Positions 32,701 through 42,263 of a stretch of DNA of 64,000 bases are shown piece after piece. The stretch's first letter is position 1; the number at the start of each line of letters is the position of its first letter. Location: assembly GCA_903907075.1 (NCBI GenBank), contig CAIVMQ010000051.1, positions 52,193-116,192 on the forward strand, in the 5' to 3' direction. The stretch comes from an uncultured Bacteroidia bacterium (GTDB lineage: Bacteria; Bacteroidota; Bacteroidia; Bacteroidales; Prolixibacteraceae). Under the pieces are notes generated by a model. That model saw nothing but the letters and a program-made list of their open reading frames with translations, had not been told where the DNA came from and made no database searches. The translations under genes were made by a program, and so were the position numbers.

Positions 32701-32798
32701 TCCGCTATGGTATTCAGATCATTCGCGGCAAAAGGCTGGGCAACGGAGAATGCGGTATAGAACAGAAGAAATAAAAGAACAAGGTAATTTTTTTTCAT
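29742..32798 (-). CDS. glycoside hydrolase, GH106-like (alpha-L-rhamnosidase type)
   Basis: Signal peptide; CWPHTRWWWPGNPVSKKEITSELEQMRSHGIRGVEQISMG...VSLNFGGPGWIIGGEWV; C-terminal galactose-binding-like LNNRPLGTSWMRSQRLDVTDAVKSGENKLVV. Confidence 0.85.
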   Translation of the reverse strand: MKKNYLVLLFLLFYTAFSVAQPFAANDLNTIAENFKNPPADCWPHTRWWWPGNPVSKKEITSELEQMRSHGIRGVEQISMGEVYQKGNIPYLSDEFMEVLKHTVSEAKRLGMEVSLNFGGPGWIIGGEWVKEEDKSKDLVPTFRDLSGNQTYQGVLPDFLIKTKRSWEFYTPKLDGNESLLAVIAGKIDKDGKIDEQSLINLTSTVTDKTISWKVPEGEWRLMAFWLKKNGISNAVDHFSKTAMMSYCDFLGNKFYSAFGDEFGKTVDSFFADSFELASLSSGINWSTGLLEEFKVQKGYDLAPYLPAIWWNVGEISPKIRYDVNEFLHKTGLNVFFKTFLGWCEDHHIQGRIQAYGFNTDNIEGSGMAHIPEMEITAGEKDAADWFDTRIGPKQYVASGAHIYGRKVVSAEVYTFIHWERYRETLEELKIASDGYLLAGATKFYNHGFNFSPEKIVTPTRSLPFAAYIQPQNVWWNYYPKLAEYIARSAYLLRQGNFSADIALYSPLANQWAINVMNMRKWTREFNWGELGGLLISNGYNYDLINDDALQNLATADGDEINIRAMHYKVLILPNVETIPLKTLEFIEKYVEGGGIVISLERLPEKSTGFIGYKESDEKVKLLVDNIFNKPKWSEGKADNPYGLKEPRAEQGVIMNSYGKGRSYQLKNVIDRQIWWDKRSSALDPFLETIRKHIAPDFGIDFAAEGMRKNEGLTFIHRKVGEKDFYFVSNIQDKPSAVPVTFRVKNKIIRKWNPFTGQITPVLGFSEAKDGIKVPLNLAPYESMFLEFSPGEPASYVSESDLVEISTDGAQKLSAIALQNGSYHSIIHIGKEVQRITSDINGIPAPYLISGLWSIELKGIGFPLFFTKSESLFSWINNAETRNFSGTGKYEISFKLPSEYSEKGIKLELDLGKVGNIAEVSLNNRPLGTSWMRSQRLDVTDAVKSGENKLVVFVTNTLINRIAAMKEPPPVPQELISRFGGGKENAESPREFGFKQLPLSGLLGPVRLIPSKIVYLKH

Positions 32799-33070
32799 AG
32801 TTTATGATTTAAACTAATGGTATCTTAGGTTAAGTTGTAGATATATTTGGAAATTCCCAATATGGTACTATTCTAAATTTTTATTCTTTCGTTGGTCCAT
32901 TAGTCTGTTGCAAATTAATCGCATTTAACAGAAATGAACTTCACCAATATTAGCTCATTTCAATAGATAATTATCTAATTTTGATAAAATAGCTTAGAAA
33001 TTACGACAAATCAGTTAAAAAACTATAAAGAAAAGGCAAAAACTAATAGTTTCTGTTCGTCAAAAATAAA

Positions 33071-33078
33071 TAAGTTTG
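33071..33078 (+). promoter_or_regulatory. possible Bacteroidota -7 box
   Basis: TAAGTTTG matches TAnnTTTG, 50 nt before the ATG at 33129, in the divergent intergenic region. Confidence 0.35.
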
Positions 33079-33128
33079 AATTCTAAAACTTCCAACAACC
33101 ATCAGAATCTATACTTAGCACTAAAAAT

Positions 33129-36100
33129 ATGAATGTCTTGGCTAAACCTAATACTCACCTAATTTTGAAGATCAGGTTGCGATTTCTAACCGTACTTCTT
33201 TTAATCACAATGACAGGGCTTTATGTCCAAGGCCAGAGTGTAAAACCGTTAAGAGATGGCAAATTATTACGTGGCGATAAATGGCTTCCGTTTGGTTATC
33301 CTACACAGGCTGATTTCTATGTTTCGGTAAAAGGGAATGATCAATGGTCAGGAACACTGCCCGAGCCAAATTCGACTGCTACAGATGGTCCTTTTTTAAC
33401 AATTCGGCGTGCCCAAAAAGCAGTTCGAGAATTAAAATTAAAAGTCTTCTTCGCCAAGGATAAGCCGATAGAGAAACGGTGGATCGGCTCTCCCCATCCT
33501 CTGGGAAGAGGGAAAGATATTCTGGTTTATATTCGGGAAGGGCACTATGCCTTAAACCAACGGTTAGTTTTTGAGGCTGCCGATGGTGGCGAGCGCGTAG
33601 AGACAAATCTCCCAACAGGAGCTTTTGAATATCATAAATTAAAGGATCATTATGTAACCTATGCCTCTTATCCCGGAGAAAAACCGGTGCTATCGGGTGA
33701 GGTGCCCGTTGTGGGATGGAAAAAAAACGGCAAAATATGGAGTGCTCATTTTGAAGCCGATACTGTAGCAATGTTAGTGGCAAATGGCAAGAAGCAGACC
33801 CTTGCCCGAACACCCAATAGTGGTTATTTTACCCCGCCGGCAATATCAAAATCAACAAGTGAGCTTAATTTTAAGCCGGGAGATCTGATGCAGTGGAATG
33901 GGATGGAAGGGAACCGTGTGATCATGCTGTTACGCTGGCATACCGGCATCAATACATTTACTTCGATCGATGAAAAAACGGGTGTTGCGACATTTAAATC
34001 ACCTCAAGAGGGTGTCGTTATCGTTCCCCCAAGGTATTATATTGAAAATATCAAATCACTATTAGACGCTCCCGGTGAATGGTTCTTTGATAAAAAGCTT
34101 AAGCAGATCAGCTACATCCCTGAAGAAGGTCTCAACAATCCGAATCAGGCTCAGATGGGTGTGGCAAGGATTAATCAATTGATTGAAGTTCGCGGTAAAC
34201 TAGGGGCACCGGTTCGCAATTTACGAATCTATGGGTTGACTTTCGAAGGGACGATCCTTGGCAATACTATTTCAGCCTATAATTATGACGGTGTCGATGG
34301 ATCAACAGGTATTGCAGAGGCACCGGTAGCCTCCAACAGTGCCCTAAGTTTTGAGTTTGCCCATGCCTGTGAATTTGCAAACAGCGAGGTTCGTTCCTGT
34401 AATGGCACAGGGATAACCGTGAAAAAAGGGTGCTATCAAACGCGAATTATCAATAGTCGTTTTGATTCGTTAGACGACGGCGGTATTTATGTGAGTGGCT
34501 TTGCGAAACCGGGAGATGGGAGGGAGATTATTCGGGAAACACTAATCCAGTATAATAAGTTCTACAACTGCGCAGGGGTTAATATTTTGGCCAACAATAC
34601 GCTAATGACGAACATTTCTCATAATTATCTCACAAAAACTCGAGGAAGGTACGGAATCGATATTGGCGGATGGTCGAATCAGGAAGAGGCAATCGATGGT
34701 GGATATACCGTTGAATATAATCATCTTGATGATGTTCAGCGCGATGCAGACGATTCGGGAGCGATAAAAACCGCCGGGTTAACGTTTAATTCAGTAATAC
34801 GAAAGAATCTGATTCACGATGTACGGGCCGGATTTTTTAATGATAATGTTGGTTTCTGGTTTGATAATATGTCGTCAGCCTGGGTTTCGGAAGAGAATAT
34901 CTATTATAATCTGGAGCAAGGTGAGATGAAACTCTGTGCAGCACTTCTTGAGGACAATACCTACCGCAATAATTTTAAAATTGAAGCGCCAGCAAATAGT
35001 CCCGAAATAATTATTGATGGAGAACCCGAGTTTGAGATGAGCAAGCTGAATATCAAAGTCTCCTCGCCAACGCCCTCCGGAGCAGCCATAGCGGGAAGTG
35101 TTGTGACCGTTCAATCATCCGTGTACAATAAAGGAGCTACAGGATCTGAAGATATTGAGCTTTATCTTGACGGTAAGGTGTTTGAGAAAAAGCTTTTCCC
35201 TGTCATTAAAAACAATAGCCGAACCATTGAATTTGAGATCCGAATTTACGATGCGGGAGAGCATACCCTGACTATTGGTTCTGCACCTTATCAGAAATTA
35301 ACTGTCGAAGGGGTTAAGCCATTGATGGTTTTCGAGAATCTAACGTTATCGGAGGAGCGATTATTAAAAGGGGAGAAACTTAAAGCTACCGTTACCGTCA
35401 AAAACCTTAACGCGCAACCCGGGAAGATGATAGCAAACCTCATTCTTGATCAATTAAACATTCAGAATCAGACTATTGAACTAAATGGAAACGAATCAAA
35501 AGTGATTAACTTTGAGATTGAGCCTTCGGTAGGAAGCCATCAAGTCCAGATAGAAAATAGCGCGACGAAGAATATCACTGTTGTGGATGCGACAACTATT
35601 GATTTATCCCGGACTCCGTTACATCAATATTGTTCAGTTAAGGCTCAGCCTTATACTATTGAATCAAATGCCAACGAGAATAGGTATAAGATTACTGCAG
35701 GAGGATCTGATTTTTACCATGCCGAGGATTCGTATGCGTCGGTATATCTCAAAGGGTTAAAAGGGGATTTTGTAGCCACGGTAAAAATTAATCGGTTTGG
35801 AGATCTTACGCACGAATGGTTTCGTTCGGGGCTTTTTGTTCGCAACGATATATCGCAGAGTTTTGATGTCGAGCCTGGAAGCAAAGGATCTGTATTAGTT
35901 TTCGGAACCCCCGGCAGGGCTGGAATACAATATGACGAATTTGCAAATGGGTGTATGCACAAGGCAAGCAGCCAGAATCTTCCTGAGAATTCGAAAACGC
36001 CTCTTTATCTTAAGATGGTACGTCATGGCAACCATTTTAGTGGCTACATCAGTCTTGACGGAAAAAACTGGATTATTGAACGACACACCGCAGATATTCC

Positions 36101-36203
36101 TGGCATCAATAGCTCGGTAGATCTGGGACTTGCTGCCGGAGGGCCCGACAAGCGTCCTTATTGGGTTGAATTTACAGACTGGAAGATCGAAATAGCAAAG
36201 TAA
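33129..36203 (+). CDS. right-handed parallel beta-helix protein with CARDB-like and C-terminal DUF1349/concanavalin-like modules
   Basis: DFYVSVKGNDQWSGTLPEPNSTATDGPFLTIRRAQKAVREL; beta-helix region; LKATVTVKNLNAQPGK; YHAEDSYASVYLKGLKGDFVATVKINRFGDLTHEWFRSGLFVRND. Confidence 0.83.
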   Translation: MNVLAKPNTHLILKIRLRFLTVLLLITMTGLYVQGQSVKPLRDGKLLRGDKWLPFGYPTQADFYVSVKGNDQWSGTLPEPNSTATDGPFLTIRRAQKAVRELKLKVFFAKDKPIEKRWIGSPHPLGRGKDILVYIREGHYALNQRLVFEAADGGERVETNLPTGAFEYHKLKDHYVTYASYPGEKPVLSGEVPVVGWKKNGKIWSAHFEADTVAMLVANGKKQTLARTPNSGYFTPPAISKSTSELNFKPGDLMQWNGMEGNRVIMLLRWHTGINTFTSIDEKTGVATFKSPQEGVVIVPPRYYIENIKSLLDAPGEWFFDKKLKQISYIPEEGLNNPNQAQMGVARINQLIEVRGKLGAPVRNLRIYGLTFEGTILGNTISAYNYDGVDGSTGIAEAPVASNSALSFEFAHACEFANSEVRSCNGTGITVKKGCYQTRIINSRFDSLDDGGIYVSGFAKPGDGREIIRETLIQYNKFYNCAGVNILANNTLMTNISHNYLTKTRGRYGIDIGGWSNQEEAIDGGYTVEYNHLDDVQRDADDSGAIKTAGLTFNSVIRKNLIHDVRAGFFNDNVGFWFDNMSSAWVSEENIYYNLEQGEMKLCAALLEDNTYRNNFKIEAPANSPEIIIDGEPEFEMSKLNIKVSSPTPSGAAIAGSVVTVQSSVYNKGATGSEDIELYLDGKVFEKKLFPVIKNNSRTIEFEIRIYDAGEHTLTIGSAPYQKLTVEGVKPLMVFENLTLSEERLLKGEKLKATVTVKNLNAQPGKMIANLILDQLNIQNQTIELNGNESKVINFEIEPSVGSHQVQIENSATKNITVVDATTIDLSRTPLHQYCSVKAQPYTIESNANENRYKITAGGSDFYHAEDSYASVYLKGLKGDFVATVKINRFGDLTHEWFRSGLFVRNDISQSFDVEPGSKGSVLVFGTPGRAGIQYDEFANGCMHKASSQNLPENSKTPLYLKMVRHGNHFSGYISLDGKNWIIERHTADIPGINSSVDLGLAAGGPDKRPYWVEFTDWKIEIAK

Positions 36204-36214
36204 TCGTCTTATCA

Positions 36215-38038
36215 ATGAAGATATTTCTCTACATAGTTTTCGTTTATGGGTTATTTTCGACTCAGAGTTGTTCACAGTCACCGCGGCAGCCAAAGGATAT
36301 ACAGGCCCTTGCTATTGAGCGAAAATCAGATCTTAAACTTGGTGTGTATATTATCGCCCAAACGATTAATGAGCTATTTTCGACCGAAGAAGGGCGCAGA
36401 GAGGTGCTTTCAGTTTTGCACTGCAATGGAATTACCCGCATTTACCTCGAGGCCTATCGCAGTGGCTTAGTGATTTCACCAGAGCTATTGCGCAGCAGTG
36501 CTACGTTTCTCAAAGAAAATGGGTTTCAGGTGATAGGCGGCATAGCTACCGTTCCGGGATTAAATTACGGAGTTCAGCAGCAGGGACCCCTTGCCTGGTT
36601 AAACTGGCAAAGTCCCAAAACACAAAACGACATGCGCAAAATAATCGAAGAGTCGGCACCAATCTTCGATACCTTTATCATTGATGATTTCTTTTGCACT
36701 GCCGATACAAGTTTGGAATCTAAGCAAGCCAAGGGAGACCGTAACTGGTCAGAATACCGAAGAGCCCTTTTAACTGAGCTTGCAGAGTCTGTTTTTATCA
36801 AACCGGCAAAAGCGAAAAATCCGAATATTAAACTGATCATCAAATATCCACAGTGGTACGATCGCTTTCACCTCTTCGGATATGATGTGGCTACAGAGCC
36901 GAAGTTATTTGATGGCGTATGGGTAGGCACAGAGACCCGAGGTCAATATACCCAGCGATTTGGATTTATTCAGCCCTACCTGGGATTTATTAACTTTCGT
37001 TGGATCTCAACCTTGGCGGGCGATAAGATCGGAGGGGCATGGTTTGATCATGGCGACTGTACCGACATCGACTTTATCGACCAGGCCTATCAATCAGTAC
37101 TAGCAGGTTCCAAAGAGCTGGTATTTTTCAATTTCGACAGCTTTATTGCAGGGTACCCAGGTCACCATCTCTTGCGTCAGGATTTTGGAAAACTAGCCGA
37201 TCTGGCTAAGGCAGTAGCAAATAGTCCTATCATCGGACCAGTTGGATATAAACCTCCGAATAGTGATCCCGGAGGCGATCTTTACCTCATGGATTATATC
37301 GGAATGTTTGGGATATCTTTGATCCCAGATTCCCAATATCCGATTAATAGTAAGGTAATTTTTCTCCCCACACAGGCAGCTGCTGATCGTGAGATATACT
37401 CAAAGATTATGATTTCATTGGATCACGGCGCAAAAATCATCCTTACTTCAGGCTTTCTGGCCAATGTCTCAGAAGGGGAAAAACTCGCAAAGATTGCAGG
37501 AATCCAATGGCCGCTAACTCCCTTACAGAGCAGTACTGAAGCTATCGAAACTCAAGGTAGGATAGCAAAATTAAAATTTCCGTTACGTATGGATTATCAA
37601 ATTGTTCCATCGGGCGCAGATATTATGCTCCAAGCCAGCATCAAGCAACCATTTCTCACGCAGAAGGGGAATATTTATGTGCTCAACACGCATACCTTCT
37701 CGCAGCCCGATTTTGACGCTGTAGGTGAGGTATTACTAGCTCCGCGACAAATTGGATTACTCGAACTACCCCAGGAGTGGCTAAATACTATACGCGAAAT
37801 ATTTGCCAATACCGATGAACCAATCCTCGATGCCGCGTCTCGGGTAACGATGCAACAACTTAGCGACAAGAGCCTATTTATTCAAAATTATAACCAACAG
37901 GTGGAAACAGTAAAAATTCATTTTCCCAAAGCGCAATCGTATACCGATCGGTTAACCGGTAAATCAATACCGACAGTAGGAAAAACGATAGAATTATCGA
38001 TGTCGGCCCGCTCTCGAGTTTGGGTGATGGCTCATTAG
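36215..38038 (+). CDS. uncharacterised lipoprotein, putative TIM-barrel hydrolase with a GATase-like second domain
   Basis: Lipobox-like TQSC; DTFIIDDFFCTAD, NIKLIIKYPQWYDRF, LFDGVWVGTETRGQYTQR; DHGAKIILTSGFLANV. Confidence 0.6.
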   Translation: MKIFLYIVFVYGLFSTQSCSQSPRQPKDIQALAIERKSDLKLGVYIIAQTINELFSTEEGRREVLSVLHCNGITRIYLEAYRSGLVISPELLRSSATFLKENGFQVIGGIATVPGLNYGVQQQGPLAWLNWQSPKTQNDMRKIIEESAPIFDTFIIDDFFCTADTSLESKQAKGDRNWSEYRRALLTELAESVFIKPAKAKNPNIKLIIKYPQWYDRFHLFGYDVATEPKLFDGVWVGTETRGQYTQRFGFIQPYLGFINFRWISTLAGDKIGGAWFDHGDCTDIDFIDQAYQSVLAGSKELVFFNFDSFIAGYPGHHLLRQDFGKLADLAKAVANSPIIGPVGYKPPNSDPGGDLYLMDYIGMFGISLIPDSQYPINSKVIFLPTQAAADREIYSKIMISLDHGAKIILTSGFLANVSEGEKLAKIAGIQWPLTPLQSSTEAIETQGRIAKLKFPLRMDYQIVPSGADIMLQASIKQPFLTQKGNIYVLNTHTFSQPDFDAVGEVLLAPRQIGLLELPQEWLNTIREIFANTDEPILDAASRVTMQQLSDKSLFIQNYNQQVETVKIHFPKAQSYTDRLTGKSIPTVGKTIELSMSARSRVWVMAH

Positions 38039-38084
38039 AACAGAAAATATTGATCTTATATAACAACAAACTAAAACCTTTTTT

Positions 38085-39437
38085 ATGACAAATCTATCTC
38101 GCAGATCATTCCTTGCGAAATCTGCGGCAGTAGCTGCAGGAGCGGCATTACTTCCGGGACTCTCATCGTGCAAACCGGGGAAAGTTAATATCGCATTTAT
38201 TGGTGTTGGTGGTCGTGCACTGGACCATCATGCCGATTGTGCAACAGAAAATGTGGTTGCCTTATGCGATGTTAATGATATCGCTGCAGCAGAAGGGTTT
38301 AAGACCTTTCCAAATGCGAAAAGATTTAAAGACTTCCGGGTTATGTTCGATCAGATGGCCAATCAGATTGACGCTGTAATTATTGCTACTCCGGATCATG
38401 TTCACTTTCCTGCAGCCATGGCTGCCATGCAACTGGGAAAACATGTATATGTCGAAAAACCACTTGCACACAATATCTGGCAGATCCGCACACTTCGCAA
38501 AGCAGCCAAACATTACAATGTTATTAACACCATGGGGATCCAGGGGCATGCAACTATGGGAATTCGGTATGTCAAGGAGTGGTACGAAGCGGGCATCTTA
38601 GGTGAAGTAAAAGAGGTTCTTGCCTGGTTTGAAGGTCCACAATTTGATCCGAAAGGATACTTCACAAAACCAGAAAGCTATCCACCTAAAGAAGAGCCGA
38701 TACCTGCGACCTTAGACTGGAATACATGGGTAGGGCCGGCAGCAATGCGGCCATATAGCCCAATGTATCTTCCCCGTTTCTGGAGAAGTTGGTACGACTT
38801 TGGTAATGGTGGCCTAGGCGACTGGGGTTGTCATACCCTTGATGCCCCAAATTGGTCACTAGATTTAGGATTGCCACTTTCTGTTGATGCAACATTAAGA
38901 TCTCCTTCTGGCGAAGGCTTCGTGAGTGACAAATCAATTATTAAATTCGAGTTCGGTGCGCGTGGAGCTAAGCCACCAGTAACCCTAACCTGGCACGACG
39001 GTGGCGAGAAGCCCGAAAACAGACCTGAATGGGGATTAAAAACAATGCCTGGACGGGGTATGATTATGGTTGGAAGTAAAGCATCCTTAATAACTGGCGG
39101 TAGACCTGCCGATCCAAAACTACTTATCCCAGAGAATGACTGGAAGAATTTTCTCAAGAACATGCCGAAGCAGACCATTCCGCGTGTCGAAGGTGGACCA
39201 GTGGCTGAATGGATTAGAGCAATCAAAGGGACTGGACCAATTCCGGGTGCTAACTTTGAATATTCCGCACCATTAAGTGAATTAGCTGCTGTAGGAATTT
39301 TGGCTCAACGTTTCAATACCCGTTTTGAATACGATGCCGTTAACATGAAGGCAATTGGTCATCCAGAACTAGATCAGTTCATCAAAGAACCAGTCCGCGA
39401 AGGTTGGTCGTATGGCGAAGAGCTTTGGAAGAGCTAA
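38085..39437 (+). CDS. Gfo/Idh/MocA family oxidoreductase, Tat-exported lipoprotein
   Basis: SRRSFLAKSAAVAAGAALLPGLSSC (twin-Arg plus lipobox); VNIAFIGVGGRALDHHADC; VIIATPDHVHFPAAMAAMQLGKHVYVEKPLAHN. Confidence 0.93.
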   Translation: MTNLSRRSFLAKSAAVAAGAALLPGLSSCKPGKVNIAFIGVGGRALDHHADCATENVVALCDVNDIAAAEGFKTFPNAKRFKDFRVMFDQMANQIDAVIIATPDHVHFPAAMAAMQLGKHVYVEKPLAHNIWQIRTLRKAAKHYNVINTMGIQGHATMGIRYVKEWYEAGILGEVKEVLAWFEGPQFDPKGYFTKPESYPPKEEPIPATLDWNTWVGPAAMRPYSPMYLPRFWRSWYDFGNGGLGDWGCHTLDAPNWSLDLGLPLSVDATLRSPSGEGFVSDKSIIKFEFGARGAKPPVTLTWHDGGEKPENRPEWGLKTMPGRGMIMVGSKASLITGGRPADPKLLIPENDWKNFLKNMPKQTIPRVEGGPVAEWIRAIKGTGPIPGANFEYSAPLSELAAVGILAQRFNTRFEYDAVNMKAIGHPELDQFIKEPVREGWSYGEELWKS

Positions 39438-39444
39438 AAGATCT

Positions 39445-39486
39445 GAGAATTAGGGGGCTGAATAGTTAATCAGCCCCCTAATTCTC
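39445..39486 (+). terminator. strong terminator hairpin
   Basis: GAGAATTAGGGGGCTGA-atagttaa-TCAGCCCCCTAATTCTC: perfect 17-bp stem, 8-nt loop, 7 nt after the stop of the Gfo/Idh gene. Confidence 0.85.
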
Positions 39487-39646
39487 TTGCTGTATCTCTG
39501 GATTGAATCGCCATAAGCTTACTTTTTAGAATGAACTACAGCTTATTGCATGCTTATTAAAGAATATCCAACTCTCTTTTGCTTTAGTTAAAATGGAGGA
39601 GATAGTGTTCTAAATTTTCAAATTCACCCATAAATGAGAAATTAAG

Positions 39647-40945
39647 ATGAATCGAAGACTGCTTATTATTAGTGCACTACTATCACTTTTGCTCAATTTT
39701 TCTTCTTACGGAGCTAAGCTCAAGGCTGGTGTGGCATCAATAGATATTACGCCTCCCATCGAGATGAAATATACCTTAGGGGGTTATGGAGAACGGATGA
39801 ACAAACCTGTTGAGGCTATTCACGATCCTATCTGGGCCAAAGCGCTGGCTTTGCAAATGGGGCAGAAGAAATATATGCTAATCACACTCGATCTGTTAGG
39901 GCTTCCTTCAAATGTCAAGGGTGATCTGCTCAAGAAAATCCCGGGAATGGGTTGGAATGCAGAAAATATAATGCTCCTTCCCAGTCACTCGCACGGAAGT
40001 CTTGAGATGGCAGCACTTAACAGCAAGAATATTTTAAATAACCCAAACCTCGGAATTTTTCAACCCGAACTGCTAACGTTTATCCTTAATAAACTGGAAA
40101 AATTAGTTCGGGAAGCGGATCAGAATTACCGGCCGATAAAAATAGCAACGGGAAGTGCAACCTTGGAAGGGCTTAACAGAAACCGCCGTAAAGATCCTGA
40201 TATCGATAAAGAACTGATCGTTACGCGTATCGATCTTAAAAATGGAGAGCCGTTGGCCGTTTTAGTAAACTGGACAGCCCATCCCACATTTATAAGTGGT
40301 CAGGATATGCTCCTCTCGGCTGAGTGGCCCGGATATTTACAAACTTACTTACAAGAGCTAATCGGACACGGCGTAACCGCAATGTATTTTAATGGATCTG
40401 AAGGTGACCAATCGACGGTGCTAGCCAGCGATAAGAAAGCATATGACAAAATAGAGATCTACGGTAAAGAAATTGCATCTAAAGCATTTAATTTATATAA
40501 TGCTATTAAACCAATTGAATCAAAGAAATTTAAATACAGTTATAATACCCTAAAATTACCTGAACATGTTGCCCATCCCTCCTTTATGAAAACCGGAGGT
40601 GAGGAATACGGATTAACAGAAAAGAGCGTTAAAATAGTAATGGATGTATTGGGACCAAGAGAAGTTGGATTAGGTGCTGTAAGAGTTGGAGATTTAATTA
40701 TCTCAGGAATACCCGGTGAGATGACAGCTATTTTAGGGCAAAAAATAAAGAAATCATTAAAAGGAAAAGGAATATCGTATGTGGCAATTGGCGGGCTCGC
40801 CAATGAATGGATAAGCTATATTCTCAGCCGCGACCAATACCTTCTTGGCGAGGGTTACGAATCGAGCGTAAGTTTCTACGGTCCCAACTTAGGAGCTGTA
40901 ATCTCTGATGAGGCAATAAAAATCGCGCAACCGTTAACACATTAA
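39647..40945 (+). CDS. neutral/alkaline non-lysosomal ceramidase-like protein, copy 1
   Basis: Signal peptide; KAGVASIDITPPIEMKYTLGGYGERMNKPVEAIHDPIWAKAL, LLPSHSHGSLEM, VLVNWTAHPTF, YFNGSEGDQS. Confidence 0.83.
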   Translation: MNRRLLIISALLSLLLNFSSYGAKLKAGVASIDITPPIEMKYTLGGYGERMNKPVEAIHDPIWAKALALQMGQKKYMLITLDLLGLPSNVKGDLLKKIPGMGWNAENIMLLPSHSHGSLEMAALNSKNILNNPNLGIFQPELLTFILNKLEKLVREADQNYRPIKIATGSATLEGLNRNRRKDPDIDKELIVTRIDLKNGEPLAVLVNWTAHPTFISGQDMLLSAEWPGYLQTYLQELIGHGVTAMYFNGSEGDQSTVLASDKKAYDKIEIYGKEIASKAFNLYNAIKPIESKKFKYSYNTLKLPEHVAHPSFMKTGGEEYGLTEKSVKIVMDVLGPREVGLGAVRVGDLIISGIPGEMTAILGQKIKKSLKGKGISYVAIGGLANEWISYILSRDQYLLGEGYESSVSFYGPNLGAVISDEAIKIAQPLTH

Positions 40946-40952
40946 AACAATT

Positions 40953-42263
40953 ATGAAAAATCAACTCTGTCTAATTCTTGCCTTGCTTATCTTTCCTTTC
41001 GCCACAGCAGTTAATGGGACGAATTTAAGTGCGGGTATTTCAACTATTAATATTTCCCCACCATTAGCGATGAAATTTGCCCTGGGAGGATATGGCGAAA
41101 GGATGAATAAACCTGCCGAAGGTATTCACGATTCAATTTGGGCCAAGGCACTAACCCTAAAATCGGGTAACCGAAAATATGCACTGATCACTCTTGACCT
41201 TCTGATGCTTCCCGACAATGTCAAAAGTGATCTGATTAAAAGGGTTCCAAAAATGGGATGGAACATGGGGAATATCATGCTGTTGCCCAGCCATTCACAT
41301 GGCTCTCTTGAAATGGATGCTTTAAACAGTAAAAACAACCTTAACAATCCAAATCTAGGTATTTTCCAACCTGAACTACTGGAATTTCTGATTGATAAAT
41401 TGGCTACATTACTAAATGAGGCAGACAAGAATTATCAGCCGGTGCGGATTGGCACGGGGAGTCAGGTGATTGAGGGTCTAAACCAAAATCGACGCAAAGA
41501 TCCGGAGATTGAGAAAGAACTTATTGTTACACGTGTTGACCTTGAAAATGGAAAACCACTCGCAGTTCTGGTTAATTGGACTGCACACCCCACTTTTCTG
41601 GATGGACCCGACATGCTCCTCTCTGCTGAATGGCCTGGATATCTGCAAACAAACCTTGAGCAGATGATTGGCAATGGAGTGACAGCGATGTATTACAATG
41701 GATCAGAGGGTGATCAGGCACCATTGTTAGAAGGGGCACAAACAGGGTATGAAAAAATTGAATCCTATGGCAAAAAAATAGCCGATCATGCATTTGATTT
41801 ATATAAAAAAATCAAATCACAAGAGTCCACCGAATTTAAATACAATTCCAATTCACTTAAATTACCTAAACATATTGCACACCCCTCATTTATGAAAACC
41901 GGAGGGGAGGAATACGGACTTAATGAAAAAACGGTCAAAATCGCGATGGATATGTTGGGACCAAAGAGAGTTATCCTTTGTGCCGTAAGGATAGGTGATT
42001 TAATTATTTCGGGGGCTCCGGGTGAGATGAGTGCAGTTCTTGGACAACATATTAAGAAGATATTAAAAGCCGACGGCATAAAATTCGTGGCCATCGGAGG
42101 GTTAGCCAACCAATGGATTAGCTATATCCTAAGTAAGGACCAATATCTCTATGGTGAAGGCTACGAATCTAGCATGAGCTTTTATGGCCCTAATTTAGGA
42201 GCCGTAATCTCTGATGAAGCAATAAAAATTGCTCAACCTCTAATTAAAAATGATAAAAATTAA
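40953..42263 (+). CDS. neutral/alkaline non-lysosomal ceramidase-like protein, copy 2
   Basis: High identity by eye to the 39647-40945 product (LGGYGERMNKPAEGIHDSIWAKAL, LLPSHSHGSLEM, AHPSFMKTGGEEYGL). Confidence 0.83.
   Translation: MKNQLCLILALLIFPFATAVNGTNLSAGISTINISPPLAMKFALGGYGERMNKPAEGIHDSIWAKALTLKSGNRKYALITLDLLMLPDNVKSDLIKRVPKMGWNMGNIMLLPSHSHGSLEMDALNSKNNLNNPNLGIFQPELLEFLIDKLATLLNEADKNYQPVRIGTGSQVIEGLNQNRRKDPEIEKELIVTRVDLENGKPLAVLVNWTAHPTFLDGPDMLLSAEWPGYLQTNLEQMIGNGVTAMYYNGSEGDQAPLLEGAQTGYEKIESYGKKIADHAFDLYKKIKSQESTEFKYNSNSLKLPKHIAHPSFMKTGGEEYGLNEKTVKIAMDMLGPKRVILCAVRIGDLIISGAPGEMSAVLGQHIKKILKADGIKFVAIGGLANQWISYILSKDQYLYGEGYESSMSFYGPNLGAVISDEAIKIAQPLIKNDKN

Noticed and set aside
33379-33813. 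144-aa minus-strand ORF
   Set aside because: Antisense shadow within the beta-helix gene.
35895-36293. 132-aa minus-strand ORF spanning a gene junction
   Set aside because: Overlaps two good plus-strand genes on the opposite strand; low-complexity composition typical of shadow ORFs.
38831-39226. 131-aa minus-strand ORF
   Set aside because: Antisense to the Gfo/Idh gene.
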